DNA from: Rotaria socialis
Lineage: Eukaryota; Rotifera; Eurotatoria; Philodinida; Philodinidae
Direction: 5' to 3'
Length of the DNA stretch: 64,000 nt
Assembly: GCA_905331475.1 (NCBI GenBank)
Contig: CAJNYU010002055.1
Coordinates: 124,001 to 188,000 of the forward strand
Below, piece by piece: positions 1 through 13,100 of this stretch. A program made the translations under genes and the position numbers. Numbering within the stretch: the first letter of the stretch is position 1; every line of letters starts with the position of its first letter. Below the pieces are notes generated by a model, which did no database searches, was not told the DNA's origin, and saw only the letters and a program-made list of their open reading frames with translations.

Positions 1-679
1 TACACTATATAATCTGTAATAGAAATGACCAATAATCTTTTAACAGACAAAAGTGACTCTCGATAATGTTACTACATTGAAATATAAAAGAAATCCAATT
101 AAGACAAAATACTTGCCCCATTCGTGAAGTTTGATACTTAAATGTTTGTAATTATGAAGATGTTTTGTTGTTGTTATTGCGTAAAAGAGTTCTATAACCG
201 TAAAGAATAAAAACAATGAGGCTTTTAAAATCTAAATGGATAGGGAAGCTGAATAACCATGGTAACGAGTTAATTCAGCATTTTAGAGTCAATTCTTATT
301 CGGTTTCTATTAAAAATACCAAAGATAATTTTGTCATAATATTTTGTTCCTAATAAGAAAAATAATATGATTTTCAGTATAACTCGAGATTAGCCTACTC
401 ATTATGTAAAATAAATATTTTTGACTGTCTTCTGGGAATGCATTGATTGCTTCCAACGATTTCTTTTGCATTTTCCCTTGCAAAAACATGTAATTATAAC
501 AGATATGCGTTTGCATAGAAATTTTCTCAAGAAAAAAAAATGTTCAATATTGTAGTAACAATTATTAAGATCGATTATAGTTGATGCAAATTATTTTATT
601 GACGACGTATAAAGTTGAAATTATGTTCTAAACTTCTTTTTTTTGTCATTATTTGAATAATCAGTAATTTAATAGGTAA
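1..679. other. AT-rich intergenic DNA, no gene seen
   Basis: No credible coding region, spliced exon or RNA gene is visible. The stretch ends at the left inverted repeat of the element starting at 680. Confidence 0.5.
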
Positions 680-1658
680 CAGTCTAGAATGTCCTTGCAA
701 AAATGTCCTTTACGAAATGTCCCCTGAATTTAGTTCCTGGAAAAAAGTCCTATAGGCAAAATGTCTTTGGTAAAAAGTGTCCTCCATGATCAAAGTGTCC
801 TTTCAGTAAAATAAAAGCAATGGTAGTCGATAATGTTAGAAATCCAGCTTAGTTTATTATAACGGATTAAATTTCAGCTTATTTTTCATTTGCGACAAAA
901 AAGAAAGTCCACGTAATAAATCTCGCAGTGTAATCTGGGTATTGTTGAACCGATCATATAATTCTTTGATTCGTTGTTCAGCAATTCTGGACTTTGATCG
1001 TTGGGTGTGTGCGAGAGTATGGCTGCCAAGTCTAAAAATCTGACGTTAGATCTTGAACACCAGATAAGATCATACAAAAAAATCGTTGTTTGTGGAATCT
1101 TCCATCAGTTCGTACCATCAGATTCTTGAAAGATCTTGCTGTGTTGTAAGATATGACTACAAGATTTTAGAAAAATTTTATGCAATATTAAGATCTTTCA
1201 CGAATATTATGGTACGTGCCGATCTAAGATTTCTGAGACGACGATTTTTTGCTTGATCTAACAAGATCAGATTCAGAACCTTAACAGATCTTAGTATATG
1301 ATTGTTCCCCTGGGTGTGGGTGTGCGACCTAACTGTGAACAAGAATATAGTAATACCAGACCCACAACCACACCTCACACTCACCCTTCACGATGAATAG
1401 GGATAAGATACACCAATTTCAATTCTCGGCAATTTCAATTTTTAGAGTTGGTCGAAATTGGTTGGAATAGAAATTGGTGAATCTCTAACGGCGAAGGACA
1501 TTTTCATACAAAGGACCATTTCCCAAGGATATCTTTCACGAAGGACATTTATGCTGCAGGACATCTTTTCAATGACGAAATTTCAGGGACATTTTTTCCG
1601 AGGACCAAATCCCGAGAACATTTCGTAAAGGACATTTTTGCAAGGACATTCTAGCCTG
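680..1658. mobile_element. TIR element with GGACATTT-type subterminal repeats
   Basis: The left end (from 680, CAGTCTAGAATGTCC) is the inverted match of the right end (to 1658, CAGGCTAGAATGTCC on the minus strand), and the match continues for about 40 bp. Inside each end a motif like AAATGTCC/GGACATTT recurs every 15-25 bp (about 690-810 and 1495-1655), the layout expected of transposase-binding subterminal repeats. No transposase reading frame is present, so this is a non-autonomous element of about 980 bp. A short palindrome (about 1410-1485, CACCAATTTC ... GAAATTGGTG) sits inside and may be a nested smaller element. No convincing target-site duplication was found. Confidence 0.7.
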
Positions 1659-2886
1659 TATTCACTGAATATACCAAATAAAGTTTGTGAGATGACGCGA
1701 TAGAATACTGTCATTAATCCCTTATCTACAATTATTTATAGTATGATTCCGAAAACAGTCACAGATATAAATCAAGACGCCTAAAAAATACTCCATTTCT
1801 GATCACTTACATATTATCTTTCGATTACCTTAAATGCAATTTTATTTTTGATGAAAAACAGGCAAACTTTTGATCCATGCAATCCAAGAGAATTAAATGT
1901 AAAGATGACCAATTGGATTTTATGTTGAACGTTTTCTTTTCATTGAATATCTAAGATGTAGATTAAAGAATTCAGTAGTTAGTATTCTAAAGTAAGCAAA
2001 ACCAAAATAAACATACAATAAATTAAACAAAAAAAGGGTTACCGGCAACTTGCTCCAGTAAATATTTAGAGAATAATTTTGTAATGTTTCTCGACGGATT
2101 GTGCAATTTCACATGAGACTAGTTCTATTGTTCTGAGAGGTTTTTCAATCTTAGATGGGCTCAAAGAAATATGAAAGTTCTTAGTTGACTTCCATAGGAA
2201 GCCTTTCATTTCCAGGCATACACTTTGATTACTGTCATGAAATAGACGGTAATCACTTGGTAGAATTCTCTTTTCAATGAGTATTCATGCGGGAACTCAC
2301 GCTCACTATTAGTTGTTTAGGTATTAAATACTCTAAAACTACGATTCGAACAGAACGATAAGAAGAAAAATATCATGTGGAAAAAAATTTCAGATGTACA
2401 GGAATTGCAGTGTTTACAACCAATCGAACAAGCATGCTCCATATTGAGTTTTTCAAAATGTAATGATAAAAAACAAAATACTATTATGATACAATGAGAT
2501 AGATATCTAAAAACAGATTTAATCGTAATTCAAAATAAATTCTTCCTTATCCCTATACTGAAATACTGAATATCATCTGAGACTAAATACGCCAGCTAAG
2601 CTACTATGTATAATTTACTACATCAAAATAGTTTGAGAACACACATTTACCGTTTAACTCAGTTTAATCTCAAACTAGTTTACAAAATAATTTAACATTA
2701 ATAAGTTATACTTGATGTCTTCAGAAAGTTTAGCTGTTCGAATTGTCTCGGTAATCAATGAACATAAATTCGATAAATATTTCGTTACTATTTATCTTTA
2801 TTTAGAAACATCAACATGCATTACTATATTTATGCAAGAGTCTAAATTTATAATATAAATTATTAAATTTATTCTTCTACTGAGAC
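1659..2886. other. AT-rich intergenic DNA, no gene seen
   Basis: No supported coding or RNA feature is visible between the two inverted-repeat elements. Confidence 0.5.
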
Positions 2887-3073
2887 CAGGGGTGTCAGAG
2901 TCCCCCATTACCAAGCGTTCCGTTCCTAAGAACGGGAACGCATAATAAAACTAGAGGTTTGCTTTAGAGATTTTCGCAGAAACCATCAAGCTGATCCATT
3001 TTCTACTTATATTTTACTTGAGACACTCCTGCGTTCCCGTTCTTAGGAACGGAATGGGAACGCGACAACCCTA
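2887..3073. mobile_element. Short MITE with GC-richer palindromic ends
   Basis: The core GTTCCTAAGAACGGGAACGC near 2920-2942 recurs inverted at about 3032-3052. The outermost bases CAGGGGTGTC and TAGGGTTGTC (minus) form imperfect terminal repeats. The flanks ACTGAGAC (2879-2886) and AGTGGGAC (3074-3081) match at 6 of 8 bases, so an old 8-bp hAT-type duplication is possible but not proven. A small open frame overlapping it (about 3003-3212, minus) looks incidental. Confidence 0.6.
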
Positions 3074-5665
3074 AGTGGGACAAGACGAAAACAAAAAACA
3101 CAAACTCACAAATTGTATGATGTAAACCAGAGATTAACCGTAACATAGCTGTTTTTCTAAAACAATAACAATGCAGATATGATGATAAACAATCTTGAAA
3201 TCTAGAACGCAAGATATTTTTATGAGATTATTCGTGTGGAAGTATTTTTTGTCCAAGTTTCAAATGTCAATTTTCCCCATAAATAAATTAATGAAGATTG
3301 ATTTAGTTTCTTTGAATTATGAATAATAGGATAACTCGAAAGATCTTATTGAAGAATCAATAGATTGCAATTTTATATACATGAATTATTAGAAAATTTT
3401 CTTACTTCGCTCTGATAAAGCTCATACTTTGAATGCAAAGGTTTCATTCTGATTCTTTAACATATTGAGAATGTCGCGGGACATCATTACTATTTTCTTG
3501 TTTCATTCATATTACTTACAAACGTCCATTTTTTTATGAATTTTAACTGTCTCAATACCAAGTAAATTTCGCATAATAGTAGTAGTAGATTATATCATCT
3601 CTTTAATAGTGCATTGAATATGTTCTGGGATGTTGTGACTGAAGTTAGACTTCCTTTTCATCTGATTTTATTACTAAAATCAAACATTACTTACACGCAG
3701 TCTTATCGTGCACATCTGTTCGCGTGAGGATTAAGAATCATATTGGAAATGATATGTGAATAATCTGAGAAAAATGAAAAAAAACGATGATGCATAAGAC
3801 ATGAAAGGCCACAATTTTGCACCCAATCTAAAAAGCATCTTAACATCAGAATAGAACATTTACACTCCGATTATAACTTATAAGATAGTCGATACAGAAA
3901 ATTTTTCTAGTGTCTTACGCAAATGACAGATATCAGTCAAAATTGAGACTCTCTTCGTTCAAAAATTAACTTCGGGCGAAGTATATTCAAATTTAATGAA
4001 ATTTCCGAGCTGTTCTAAGGCTAGATCGACGAATAAGTTAGTTGTATCAACCTTACACTATGATTCGTTCAAGAAGTTTTCACCAAGCAACAAGAGGAAA
4101 AATGATGTTATATGACGATCTCAAGATTCTCTGCGATCCCTAATTTTATGTATTTTGTTTATTTCGAAGAAGTAGCTAAAGAAAAACAACGCTATCTAAC
4201 AAAATGCATTCTTTCTAATTTCTTTCTATTGAGGTGGAGTACTATGATAACACGTTATTTATACCTGAAAAAGCTCTCATAAAAACTTTTCATCCATTAT
4301 TAGAGTATATTTAAATGTAATCACATAAATAATAATAATGATAGCTATACATAATTCAGAAAACGAATTCCGTCAAAAATGACACCTTCGCATGCTCTTG
4401 GAAACAAGAAAAGAAGTAATAAATGACTACCATGAAGATCCTTGGAGAGTTCGGACATGTTCGTTCAGGCGAGCAGAAAAAGACTCTCCACTTTCTCTCG
4501 AAACAACATGTTTGTTAAGCAGATAGTTACAAAACATGATTGAGAACTGTTGGAACAAATCCATGTAATCAATAAGAAACAAACGTGCTATTGTTGAAAT
4601 ATCCAACGTCAAACTATGCTTTCATACGTTTCTCTTTATATTAATTAGTTTTACCGCAAATAAGTTTCGCGAAAGTCGCCCAACAAAGATTCAATAGTGA
4701 ATATATTTTTCAATAGAATTGTAGATATCAGATTAAGTCTACATTCACAAAGTTTATAGATGCATCGTGAAACGTGTACTACTTATTCGAACTAACAAAA
4801 TAATTACTATAAGTCGATGATTGTGTTTAAGTTTCTTATTTGAGAATTTTTGTCGACTACCAAGATTTATTTTCATAACCTTCATGCGGCAATTTGTCAA
4901 TGAGACACAATATATGTATGAATAGATTTATATTATCTTGATTAATAGAGAACAAATAGATAATAGAATGGAATTTTAAAAAAACGAGCATTCATTTCAA
5001 TTACTATACGCATAAAACGATATAAATCTGATTTAATTATATTTGAACAGAACCGATGGTTTTATTTGTTTATGAAATTTCTAATGATTTATTGAGAAAA
5101 TAAATCAAATCGTCAATAAGCACTTGTCGAATGACCTTTATTTCGTTGGATTTATGTCATATCAATGTCGTTGAGTTTTTTTTCCTACGAACTAAGACTA
5201 TTCTAATCAGTGACTAACCAAATAGTGAATTGTTGTCCTGGCAGTGACAGGTTTAATTTAAATATATGTAATTACTGTGATAGATTTATTGCACTGTGGA
5301 ACAAACTCGAATAAACAAAAGTAAAAATAATTCTTACTGATACCAAAGAAAGCCTTAGAATGTATCGATATTAATGCACAAAGCATAAGCACATATAATA
5401 AACAGATTTTTTTTCATACATCATCAAAATAGAAGCTACTGTTTGCTATAGTAAAAACATAGGTCTATGTGTATGTGTAAAAAATTCACGTATTTATTTT
5501 GAATGCTAGACAATAAATGATGATTACATATGAGCGTTACATTTAATTAGAGATGTCGTATACGATTTTCATATACCATCGGATCCACAGAAAAATATGA
5601 TTTAACTCTTCATTTTTATCAAATATTTTTCGACAGTATTCTCTAAATCTATCCTACGAGTTTTA
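3074..5665. other. AT-rich intergenic DNA, no gene seen
   Basis: Only short chance open frames are present. I saw no exon with splice borders and no recognisable protein similarity. Confidence 0.5.
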
Positions 5666-7350
5666 GTGGGGCGCACCAAGAGCAAAAAAAGGCGCACTTT
5701 TTTGTTTTCAATATTTTTATATCATCGGATTGAGCTCGCGATGTTGATTCCGAATATCACACTTTTAATTATTTTCGAGCCTATTTTGGGCACAAAAGTG
5801 TTAAATTACTGTTCGGCAAAACATGCTAGAAAATGGCTGCTTATGAAAAAATTGAAAGTATGACCGGGTTTTTGACACTACGTTTTTTAAATCAATTTAT
5901 TCGAATTCAGCATCCGATTGTGAGTAGAACTGACTATATTTTAGTTCATTTTATTTTATTTGAAGACATTTTGGCGGCTGCACAAAATTGAACTGATTTC
6001 CATTGGTAGTCTAATCTTGGAAACCTATCTCCTGTTTTGTTTTGTTTTCATAGATAAAATTCTCATTGGCATGTCATTCGAACCAACAACTGATAGAGAA
6101 AACATCTGAGCATTCTCAACTCAAAATAATCTTCTTCAGTGGAGAAAAATTACCTTTATTAAAAGTAAAGAAATGCATCATACACAACGACCAATCCTTA
6201 CTCCTTTTAAGACATTTCAATAGTAGGTTGCAACATTTACATATCATAAAGACATTTCAAAAAGTACTCTTTTTCATTATGGTTTTATGATATTACGCTG
6301 AAAACGGCGAGGTAGTCTAACCGGTGCAATTCCTTGGAAACTCGTTGCTCGACGATGGGTGTGTAAAAAAAAACTCTGGATAGCGAGGAGATGTTCCAGG
6401 AAGAGTTTGAAGAGTAAATAGGCATGCAAACTGTGAAAGATGGGAGCTATGATGATAGAGACGTCAGGGTCGTGAAGAAAATAGATCTGGAAACTATTGG
6501 TGACCTATTTAACTTGTGTAAATAGGTAATGGCGTAACTAGGGTTTTTTGTGTATGTTGAATCTCCGTTATAATGTTTGAGACCCACGTGAAAATGATTA
6601 AGAACAATATTAGATCCAAATGATGAGTATTCATCGAAACATTTTCGCGATCATAATTTACGAAAACAGCAAGGTTTTTTCCTGCACCCCATCAAGATTT
6701 CTCTGTAACCGTTACTAATATTCTGGTCTTTAGAATTTAATAGTAAACTACATTGAATTTCATCGACAAATTATTAATTTTATCTAAAAATATAGAACAA
6801 TTCAGGAGTTGTAGGATTTTTAGTTTTTACTACATGTTAACATTATTTCACTTTTAATAAAGGAAATTTTTTTCTACCGAAGAAGATTATTTCGAGATGA
6901 GGATATTCAGATTTTTTCTTTGTCAGTTGTTGGTTCGAATGACATGCCAATGAGAATTTTATCTATGAAAACAAAACAAAACAGGAGATAGGTTTCCAAG
7001 ATTAGACTGCCAATGGAAATTAGCTCAATTTTGTTCAGCCGCCAAAAAATGTCTTCAAATAAAATAAAAGGAACTAAAATATAGTCAGTTCTACTCACAA
7101 TCGGATGCTGAATTCGAATAAATTAATTTAAAAACATATAGTGTCAAAAACCCGGTTATATTTTCAATTTTTTCATAAACAGTCATTTTCTAGCATGTTT
7201 TTGCCGAACAGTAGTTTAACACTTTTGTGCCCAAAATAGGCCCTAAAATAATTAAAAGTGACAGATTCGGAATCAGCATCGCTAGTTCTATCAGGTGATG
7301 TAAAAAACATTGAAAACAAAAAAGTGCTCCCCCTTGCCCTTGGTGGGTCT
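5666..7350. mobile_element. Non-autonomous element with about 440-bp inverted repeats
   Basis: The arm at about 5666-6105 matches the arm at about 6910-7350 in inverted orientation with roughly 85-90% identity by eye. Shared landmarks include CCTATTTTGGGCACAAAAGT, AGTAGAACTGACTATATTTT and GGCATGTCATTCGAACCAAC. Outer ends read GGCGCACCAAGAGC (left) and CCCACCAAGGGC (right, minus). The central 800 bp has no open frame longer than 60 codons. The small open frames in the arms mirror each other and lie inside the repeats. This resembles fold-back or long-TIR non-autonomous DNA transposons. The exact ends and target duplication were not resolved. Confidence 0.75.
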
Positions 7351-7479
7351 TATGTAATGCTCGATTACACTAAAAGATCAATATGACAGGTGTGAATTTG
7401 TTTACATGTTTTTTTTATCAATCTAAAACTCTTTGAAAGTATTATAATAAATTAATCGACAAGGTTGATTTATTATTAT

Positions 7480-8756
7480 CCCATGCTCTCGAAATCGGCA
7501 AAAAATTGGCGATTAATCGCGATTTACCGAAACGATAATCGTGCGTTGAATCGCCGATTTTTTGTGATATTTTCAGCGATTATTACGATAAATCGCGATT
7601 TATTCTCCGATTATGTTGAATATAAGCCATGGTGTTATCGTTAATTTGATTCAATCTGATCGCGATTTTATTTTATTTCTATTGGTGACATCTTTTCGTT
7701 TGAATCAGCTTTTATTTAAGAAAGTCAAATTCAACGCACCATATAAGGATAAAAAAATTGAACGTGTTCAAAGAAAAATAACAACAAAAATCACGGTTTC
7801 AACACACGAATAGTCATCAAGACTTACAATTGACATAGCAATGACATGAAATCGAAGTGAAAGAAATGAGTCAAATCAAAATAAGTAAATGTACTATAAA
7901 TGACGAAAATACATTAAATCGCCAATAAAAGTTAATTACGAAAAATACAATATATTGAATAATATGATTATCATAAATTGAAATATTTTCTCCACGGATG
8001 AGATCATTAACTCAGTTCATTTTCTTCGGAAATGTTCATGTTTTGTGGCGTTAATGATGCTGATTGCTGTTGAAAGTCAGCAATAGAACTTTTGGATTTT
8101 GTCAATTGAGTTGTAGAGCAGTCAGTAAGATCATTGATATCTACAAGAAAATTTGTGAAAAAAATTGCCAGCGATAAGAAAGAAATAAAATTGAAAAGCA
8201 CGATAAAGTTACTTTCATCAAACATGATCTTGAAATCCGTGAAAGATCCTCGGCAGTTCACAGATAACTCAATTATTTGCAGTAGAAAGAATAGATGTAA
8301 TATAAAATAAACATGTAAGAAAAATCAAATTAATCGTTAATTAATAGCCAGCTAATGAATGCAAAGAACGATGAAAATGTTGATCATTGTGATGATGGCG
8401 CCCAATCAAATGAACGCTATGCTACCGTCATTAAATTAGTTTTAAACATTCTGTTATTCTATAATAATTATATTTCTACAATCACAATTTGATAGATCTA
8501 ATATATATTTGCCGTGAAAATATGTCAAAATATCAATTATTTATCAAAAACCGTTTACCTAAATAAAGCACAAGTTCTGATTAATCGCGATTAATCTATC
8601 TGATTTTTCGGCGACCCTACGATTAATCGTTCTGTTTCTATAAACATTACGATAAAGTATATTTTAATCATTCTGTTCTGTCAAATTTGATTAATCAGTA
8701 CTTTACGCCGATTTTTTTGAAAATCACCAAAATCGCGGCGATTTTCACGCCATGGG
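7480..8756. mobile_element. CCCATG-ended element rich in AATCGCGATT motifs
   Basis: The element begins CCCATG and ends CATGGG, with AT on both outer sides. The first and last roughly 130-180 bp are packed with variants of GATTAATCGC and CGATAAATCGCGATT in both orientations. The interior contains an open frame on the minus strand (8007-8261, no ATG) whose second half follows a good acceptor (TTTTCTTGTAG at about 8140) and reads as a Ser/Thr/Gln-rich C-terminus. This may be a relic last exon of an element-borne gene. The CCCATG end is shared with the element at 15427-15911. Confidence 0.6.
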
Positions 8757-9920
8757 ATATCACATATATGGTTGCAATTGAATGTTAAATAAAAAGTGAT
8801 CCATAAACAGTTTCACATTCTTGAGGGTGTTGTCCAATTTTTTTGAAATTCAAAATGAACAAAATATATAAATATCATTGAGTACTATATAGACAACTAA
8901 GGAACTATTCAAATGGTATGTATTTTCACAACTCTGGATATATTTCAAATAATTGAACAACGCAATTTCAGATTGCACCGTTCCACTTAGACTAAATACT
9001 TCTGTTAATATAAATGATACAAGTTTTTTTGTATCATTGGTAATCATTTCGAGTGAAGATTATTTCAGTTTTTAGAAAATATTCTTTAGAATAGTAAAAT
9101 ATGTAATTGGTATCTATCATTTCGACAGGCAACCAACACACACCATATATTTTTCTATTTTTCATACATGGGGGCATCATGGTAAAAATAACAACATGAC
9201 ATTTAATGGGCGGACCCCACGGGAAATAGAAATTCATTAGAATACAAGCTTGAGTTAAACGACATACCCCATACTGAGTATTACTTAGAGACAGCATGTC
9301 ATAAGGTTGTGACAATATATATTTACTTGCTAACGTACTTGAGTCATATCATATAGTTGTCAAGACGTTTTCTAAATTTATGTAGTTTGCTGATTGTTAA
9401 CGTTAATAATCTGCATAATTCAACGGCAAAAGCACTAACATGAAAGAACTTTAGCCTCTTCGTCTGTGACAATATTATCAAATTCTTCAAGATTAAAAAG
9501 AAATGATACGAGTGAAAACAAGTTTTAATAAAATATCAGAAAACTTCATTGAAATATTTCGCTGAATTCAATAAGAAAGATTTATCTGATTGGATATATG
9601 TATTAAACTATCGTGTCTCAATACAGTTACTGTCATTGAAAGAAGAAATTAAAATAGAAAATTGATAAGATTCGATTTAATAGAAAATGTTTGTCATGAA
9701 ACAAATCCTTATTATTACTAAAAACAACGAGGGTTTGATATGGAAAAAGTCTAATAGATGAATTAATAAGATTATAAAATATTTCTATGATTATTTTATT
9801 TCAATATTTAGTACCAGTTTTAACATCATGTTGTTTATTTCTTTATTTTTAAGACAAAACAAAAGTATAGATAGTTCAGTCTTAATGCATGAAATATGGT
9901 AAAGAAAATCGAAATGGATC
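8757..9920. other. AT-rich intergenic DNA, no firm gene
   Basis: Open frames of 65 and 93 codons on the minus strand (8850-9047, 9034-9315) have no similarity I recognise. The longer one opens on TTG rather than ATG. I regard this stretch as non-coding. Confidence 0.4.
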
Positions 9921-10172
9921 TCATTCGATAAATGTAATTTTTCCATTTTGACCAATAATAGGTCGAAGACTGGCCTTTTTGTATAAAACATGAGGATGAT
10001 AACGTAATGAAGCTCGTCGATAATTTTGACGACGAAGATGAGGATGTTGCATAGGCGAGGCTTCATAAAGATCATCACCAAGATCAAGATCATTCAACTC
10101 ATAATTATTACCGGCACTTGTTAATTGCATTTGACACAAAACTAAAACTAAAATATAACAAAAAGCATTCAA
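9921..10172 (-). CDS. Candidate secreted peptide precursor (exon; true start unresolved)
   Basis: An open frame of up to 83 codons ends at a TGA at 9921-9923. The N-terminal part is hydrophobic (FCYILVLVLCQ...), like a signal peptide, and is followed by an acidic spacer (ELNDLDLGDDLYE). Then come three dibasic sites: HLRR, NYRR and LYKK. Two segments after the last two sites both begin ASLR: ASLRYHPHVLY, flanked by RR and KK, and ASLRPIIGQNGK. The pattern of signal, acidic spacer and basic-flanked related peptides is typical of neuropeptide or hormone precursors. There is no in-frame ATG at the N-terminus: the frame opens on TTG at 10172, or the exon may begin after the acceptor-like TTATATTTTAG at about 10150. 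An upstream exon is therefore likely. I do not recognise a known peptide family. Confidence 0.45.
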   Translation of the reverse strand: MNAFCYILVLVLCQMQLTSAGNNYELNDLDLGDDLYEASPMQHPHLRRQNYRRASLRYHPHVLYKKASLRPIIGQNGKITFIE

Positions 10173-13100
10173 ATCAATGCATTGTTTTGAGTTATAAAAT
10201 TTTACGTGTCACTATTAAAATACATTTGATTAAATTTGATGTGAAAATCATTGCAAGTTTTACTGATCAATAGATACAACTAAAAGTACACCCTTTTTAC
10301 GTTTGCAGTCTTGTTGTTTCACGTTTCTGTGAATGTCACACTCGAAACGGTAGACATATATATATTATATGCGAGCATTTTAAAAACCAAGAGAAAAAAG
10401 AGAGAAAAAATTAGCAAACTAATAGATGAGCAAATCTAGATGAACGGAAAAGGTGGAGATAGGATGGCTGCAACAGAAATTATGAAGCAAAAACCTATGT
10501 TATTTCGAGTCGAAAAATTGACAGTCAATAATTATAATAACTAGGTTGTTGCTTAAGATAAACGATTATACTGTTTTCTTGTATTTTTTCTCCCTCCCTC
10601 CCTCGCTGTCTCTCTCACTCTCTCGCTTTCTCTCTCTCTTTTGCTTTCCCAATGTTGAGAAAAGTGTGAACGGTACAACGCATTTAGGCACAAAGTTTAG
10701 ACAAAGAGCACCATTAGTTATAGCAGTCTAATTACCATATGGATCAGTGCACAAAAATTATTTTTCAATTTTTATCCAGCATGATGATATTCGATTGAAT
10801 CAACCAAAAAACACACTGCTCATAGAAAAAAAGTTAAGAACAATATCTAATAATATGTGAGAAAAAGGATTCAATGAGGAAAATGATTGTCATAGTGAAA
10901 GTTTAGAGAATAAATAAATATATATTCAAATACTCTTATGAAACATACTTGAAAACAACAAACTTTGTTTTAGATAACTAATATTAAGTGTTTATGAACG
11001 TATAATATGAAAGTGCAGAATGATGTTAAGACATTATATGTTTCTACACTATAGAAAACCTTTATGCAGACTTGTTTGAAAACAAAAACCTTGCAAACTA
11101 TAGTTTTTATAAAAAGTCTACATCCTTCATTTCTGAATACGTAGTAAAAGCTCTGTGTCGAACTGTAAATGGGAAAAAAACAGCACAGTAACTTTATCGA
11201 CTACAGTACGTTGATTATAGGCTACAAGTTCTATTCGATTAATGGTGACAGTTGATTTTCCTTCTTTTTGTTCTCTTTGGCCATCTGATTGAATGAAGTA
11301 TCAAAACCGTTGTAATTATCAATGTTATAGGCCATATACTTGTATCGCTTTTCGTTGCATCCAATAGTGTATTCATTTTTCTACAAAACGACATAGATAG
11401 ACCCAATCAAAGATCGGATTTCGAGATGAGTTTGATTACTTCTCCTCAGTCTACAAAAACAACGGCTATTTCGACACTTAAATTTATCATTCTGATTGAG
11501 CATTCTGCGCTGATCCGAAAAATATGTTAGTCAATACTAGACTGAATCACAAGAATATGTGTAGAGTTTTTAAAATACCTAGAAATAATAGATGAAAATA
11601 GCATCGTTGAACAAAACGAAATCTATATTTCAGTCGATAAAAAAGAATATGCTATTGGTATTCAAAATACTATTGTAAATTTATTTTGTTGTGCTTATTT
11701 TAACAGAAATATTTGAATCATGAATATGCTTTAAAAGATAAAAGTTTCAAATTGAACATCTTTTGAAGAAAGATTCTTGCTTGACTTGTTTGATAAACAA
11801 TCATAATAATGAGCACAGGAAAATGCTCTCAAAAGAATTAAAATCTTAATATGAACACGTAGTCAAGAATTTTGAAAGCTTCATCATATCTAATTAGACA
11901 TGGCTGATTCTGTTTAAGTATGTTAAATACTAGAACTATTTGAGTGCGTAATGCGTTGAACGAAAATAAACCTTATTTTTGTCGTAAACGTTTTTTTGAT
12001 TTCTTAATATCAACTGAAATCAAATTCTTTTGCATAGAATATGTTACATAAAGAATTGCATATCGTCTTCATCAGAAAAAAATAGCCGATTTGAATTTAT
12101 CTCTGCTAATCAATGTAATCGATTGAAGGAAAAACTAGCTTTCTTCTTTACAAATTTTATTGAGCAATTTTTAATGTTGAATAGTTGTCATAGCATTTAA
12201 AATTTTAAAAATGTATCCGATTATTCTTTCACAATATTCTAGTATCTTTCATATAAAGTTTGATAGAAAATTTTCGACTAAACGACGAAACAATAAGCAA
12301 AATAGAGGGAACAGGGCTACTAAATGGCATGATGGTTTGCTTGTTTTTCGGTCATTTTTCACTGTCAAAGCATTTTTTACGTTTGATAATATGCCGCTCA
12401 TAGAAAACTGATTGAAGAGGAGTGCTTGTTGATGAAATGGAATTACTTTATTTTTCTTTTATGTTCTATTTTGAGGGGTCATTATAATCATATCTTAGAA
12501 AAGAGTTCGGTGAAGCGATATTGCACTCAAGAAAATGACCTATTTTTATTTTACATCTATTGTTCAAAAATATTGCAATATACCGATTTGAACGATTTCT
12601 ATTCAATATCGACGATTGTCCGATGCAATTCAAAGCTTTGTATTACACAGTAAAAAATTCGTTCTTACCTGAATAGTAAGCATTAATGTTTACTCGAATT
12701 TATTAGTGAATTTAGAGTAATTTATCATATTTAAATGAAACTACAATATCAATTTGTTTCGATTGTTCCATAAAAAATAAAATTGAGCAATACTAATATA
12801 ACAAAATTAGTGTACTAGATTCTTTTTTGAAAGTATAATTTAATATCTTGAATATGTAGAAATCTTTACGAATCTTTGAAATAATTTACAATGAAGGATA
12901 ATACAAGCGGTACTATTATGCCAGCTGTTATAATTGATATTGTTGTGTGTAGTATTTAAAAGATTTAAAAAACTGAATAAATCTTCTTTTCATCACTTCT
13001 CGAAAACGATCTGTTCCACATGGCCAGAGAAAATGGAGTAGGATAAAATCGATCTAGAGAAATATTCGAATTAAAAAAGCAAAAATAATTGACTTCTTTA

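Noticed and set aside
6907-7098. Open frame mirrored in both arms of the element at 5666-7350
   Set aside because: It lies within the inverted repeats and has no start codon or similarity. It was read as arm sequence, not a gene.
8007-8261. 84-codon open frame on the minus strand
   Set aside because: It has no ATG and lies inside a transposon. The second half may be a relic exon, so it is mentioned with the element rather than as a gene.
12426-12653. 75-codon open frame with a hydrophobic start and several cysteines, resembling a small secreted peptide
   Set aside because: The frame opens on TTG, with an ATG two codons later. There is no splice or family support, and amino-acid composition fits chance in AT-rich DNA.
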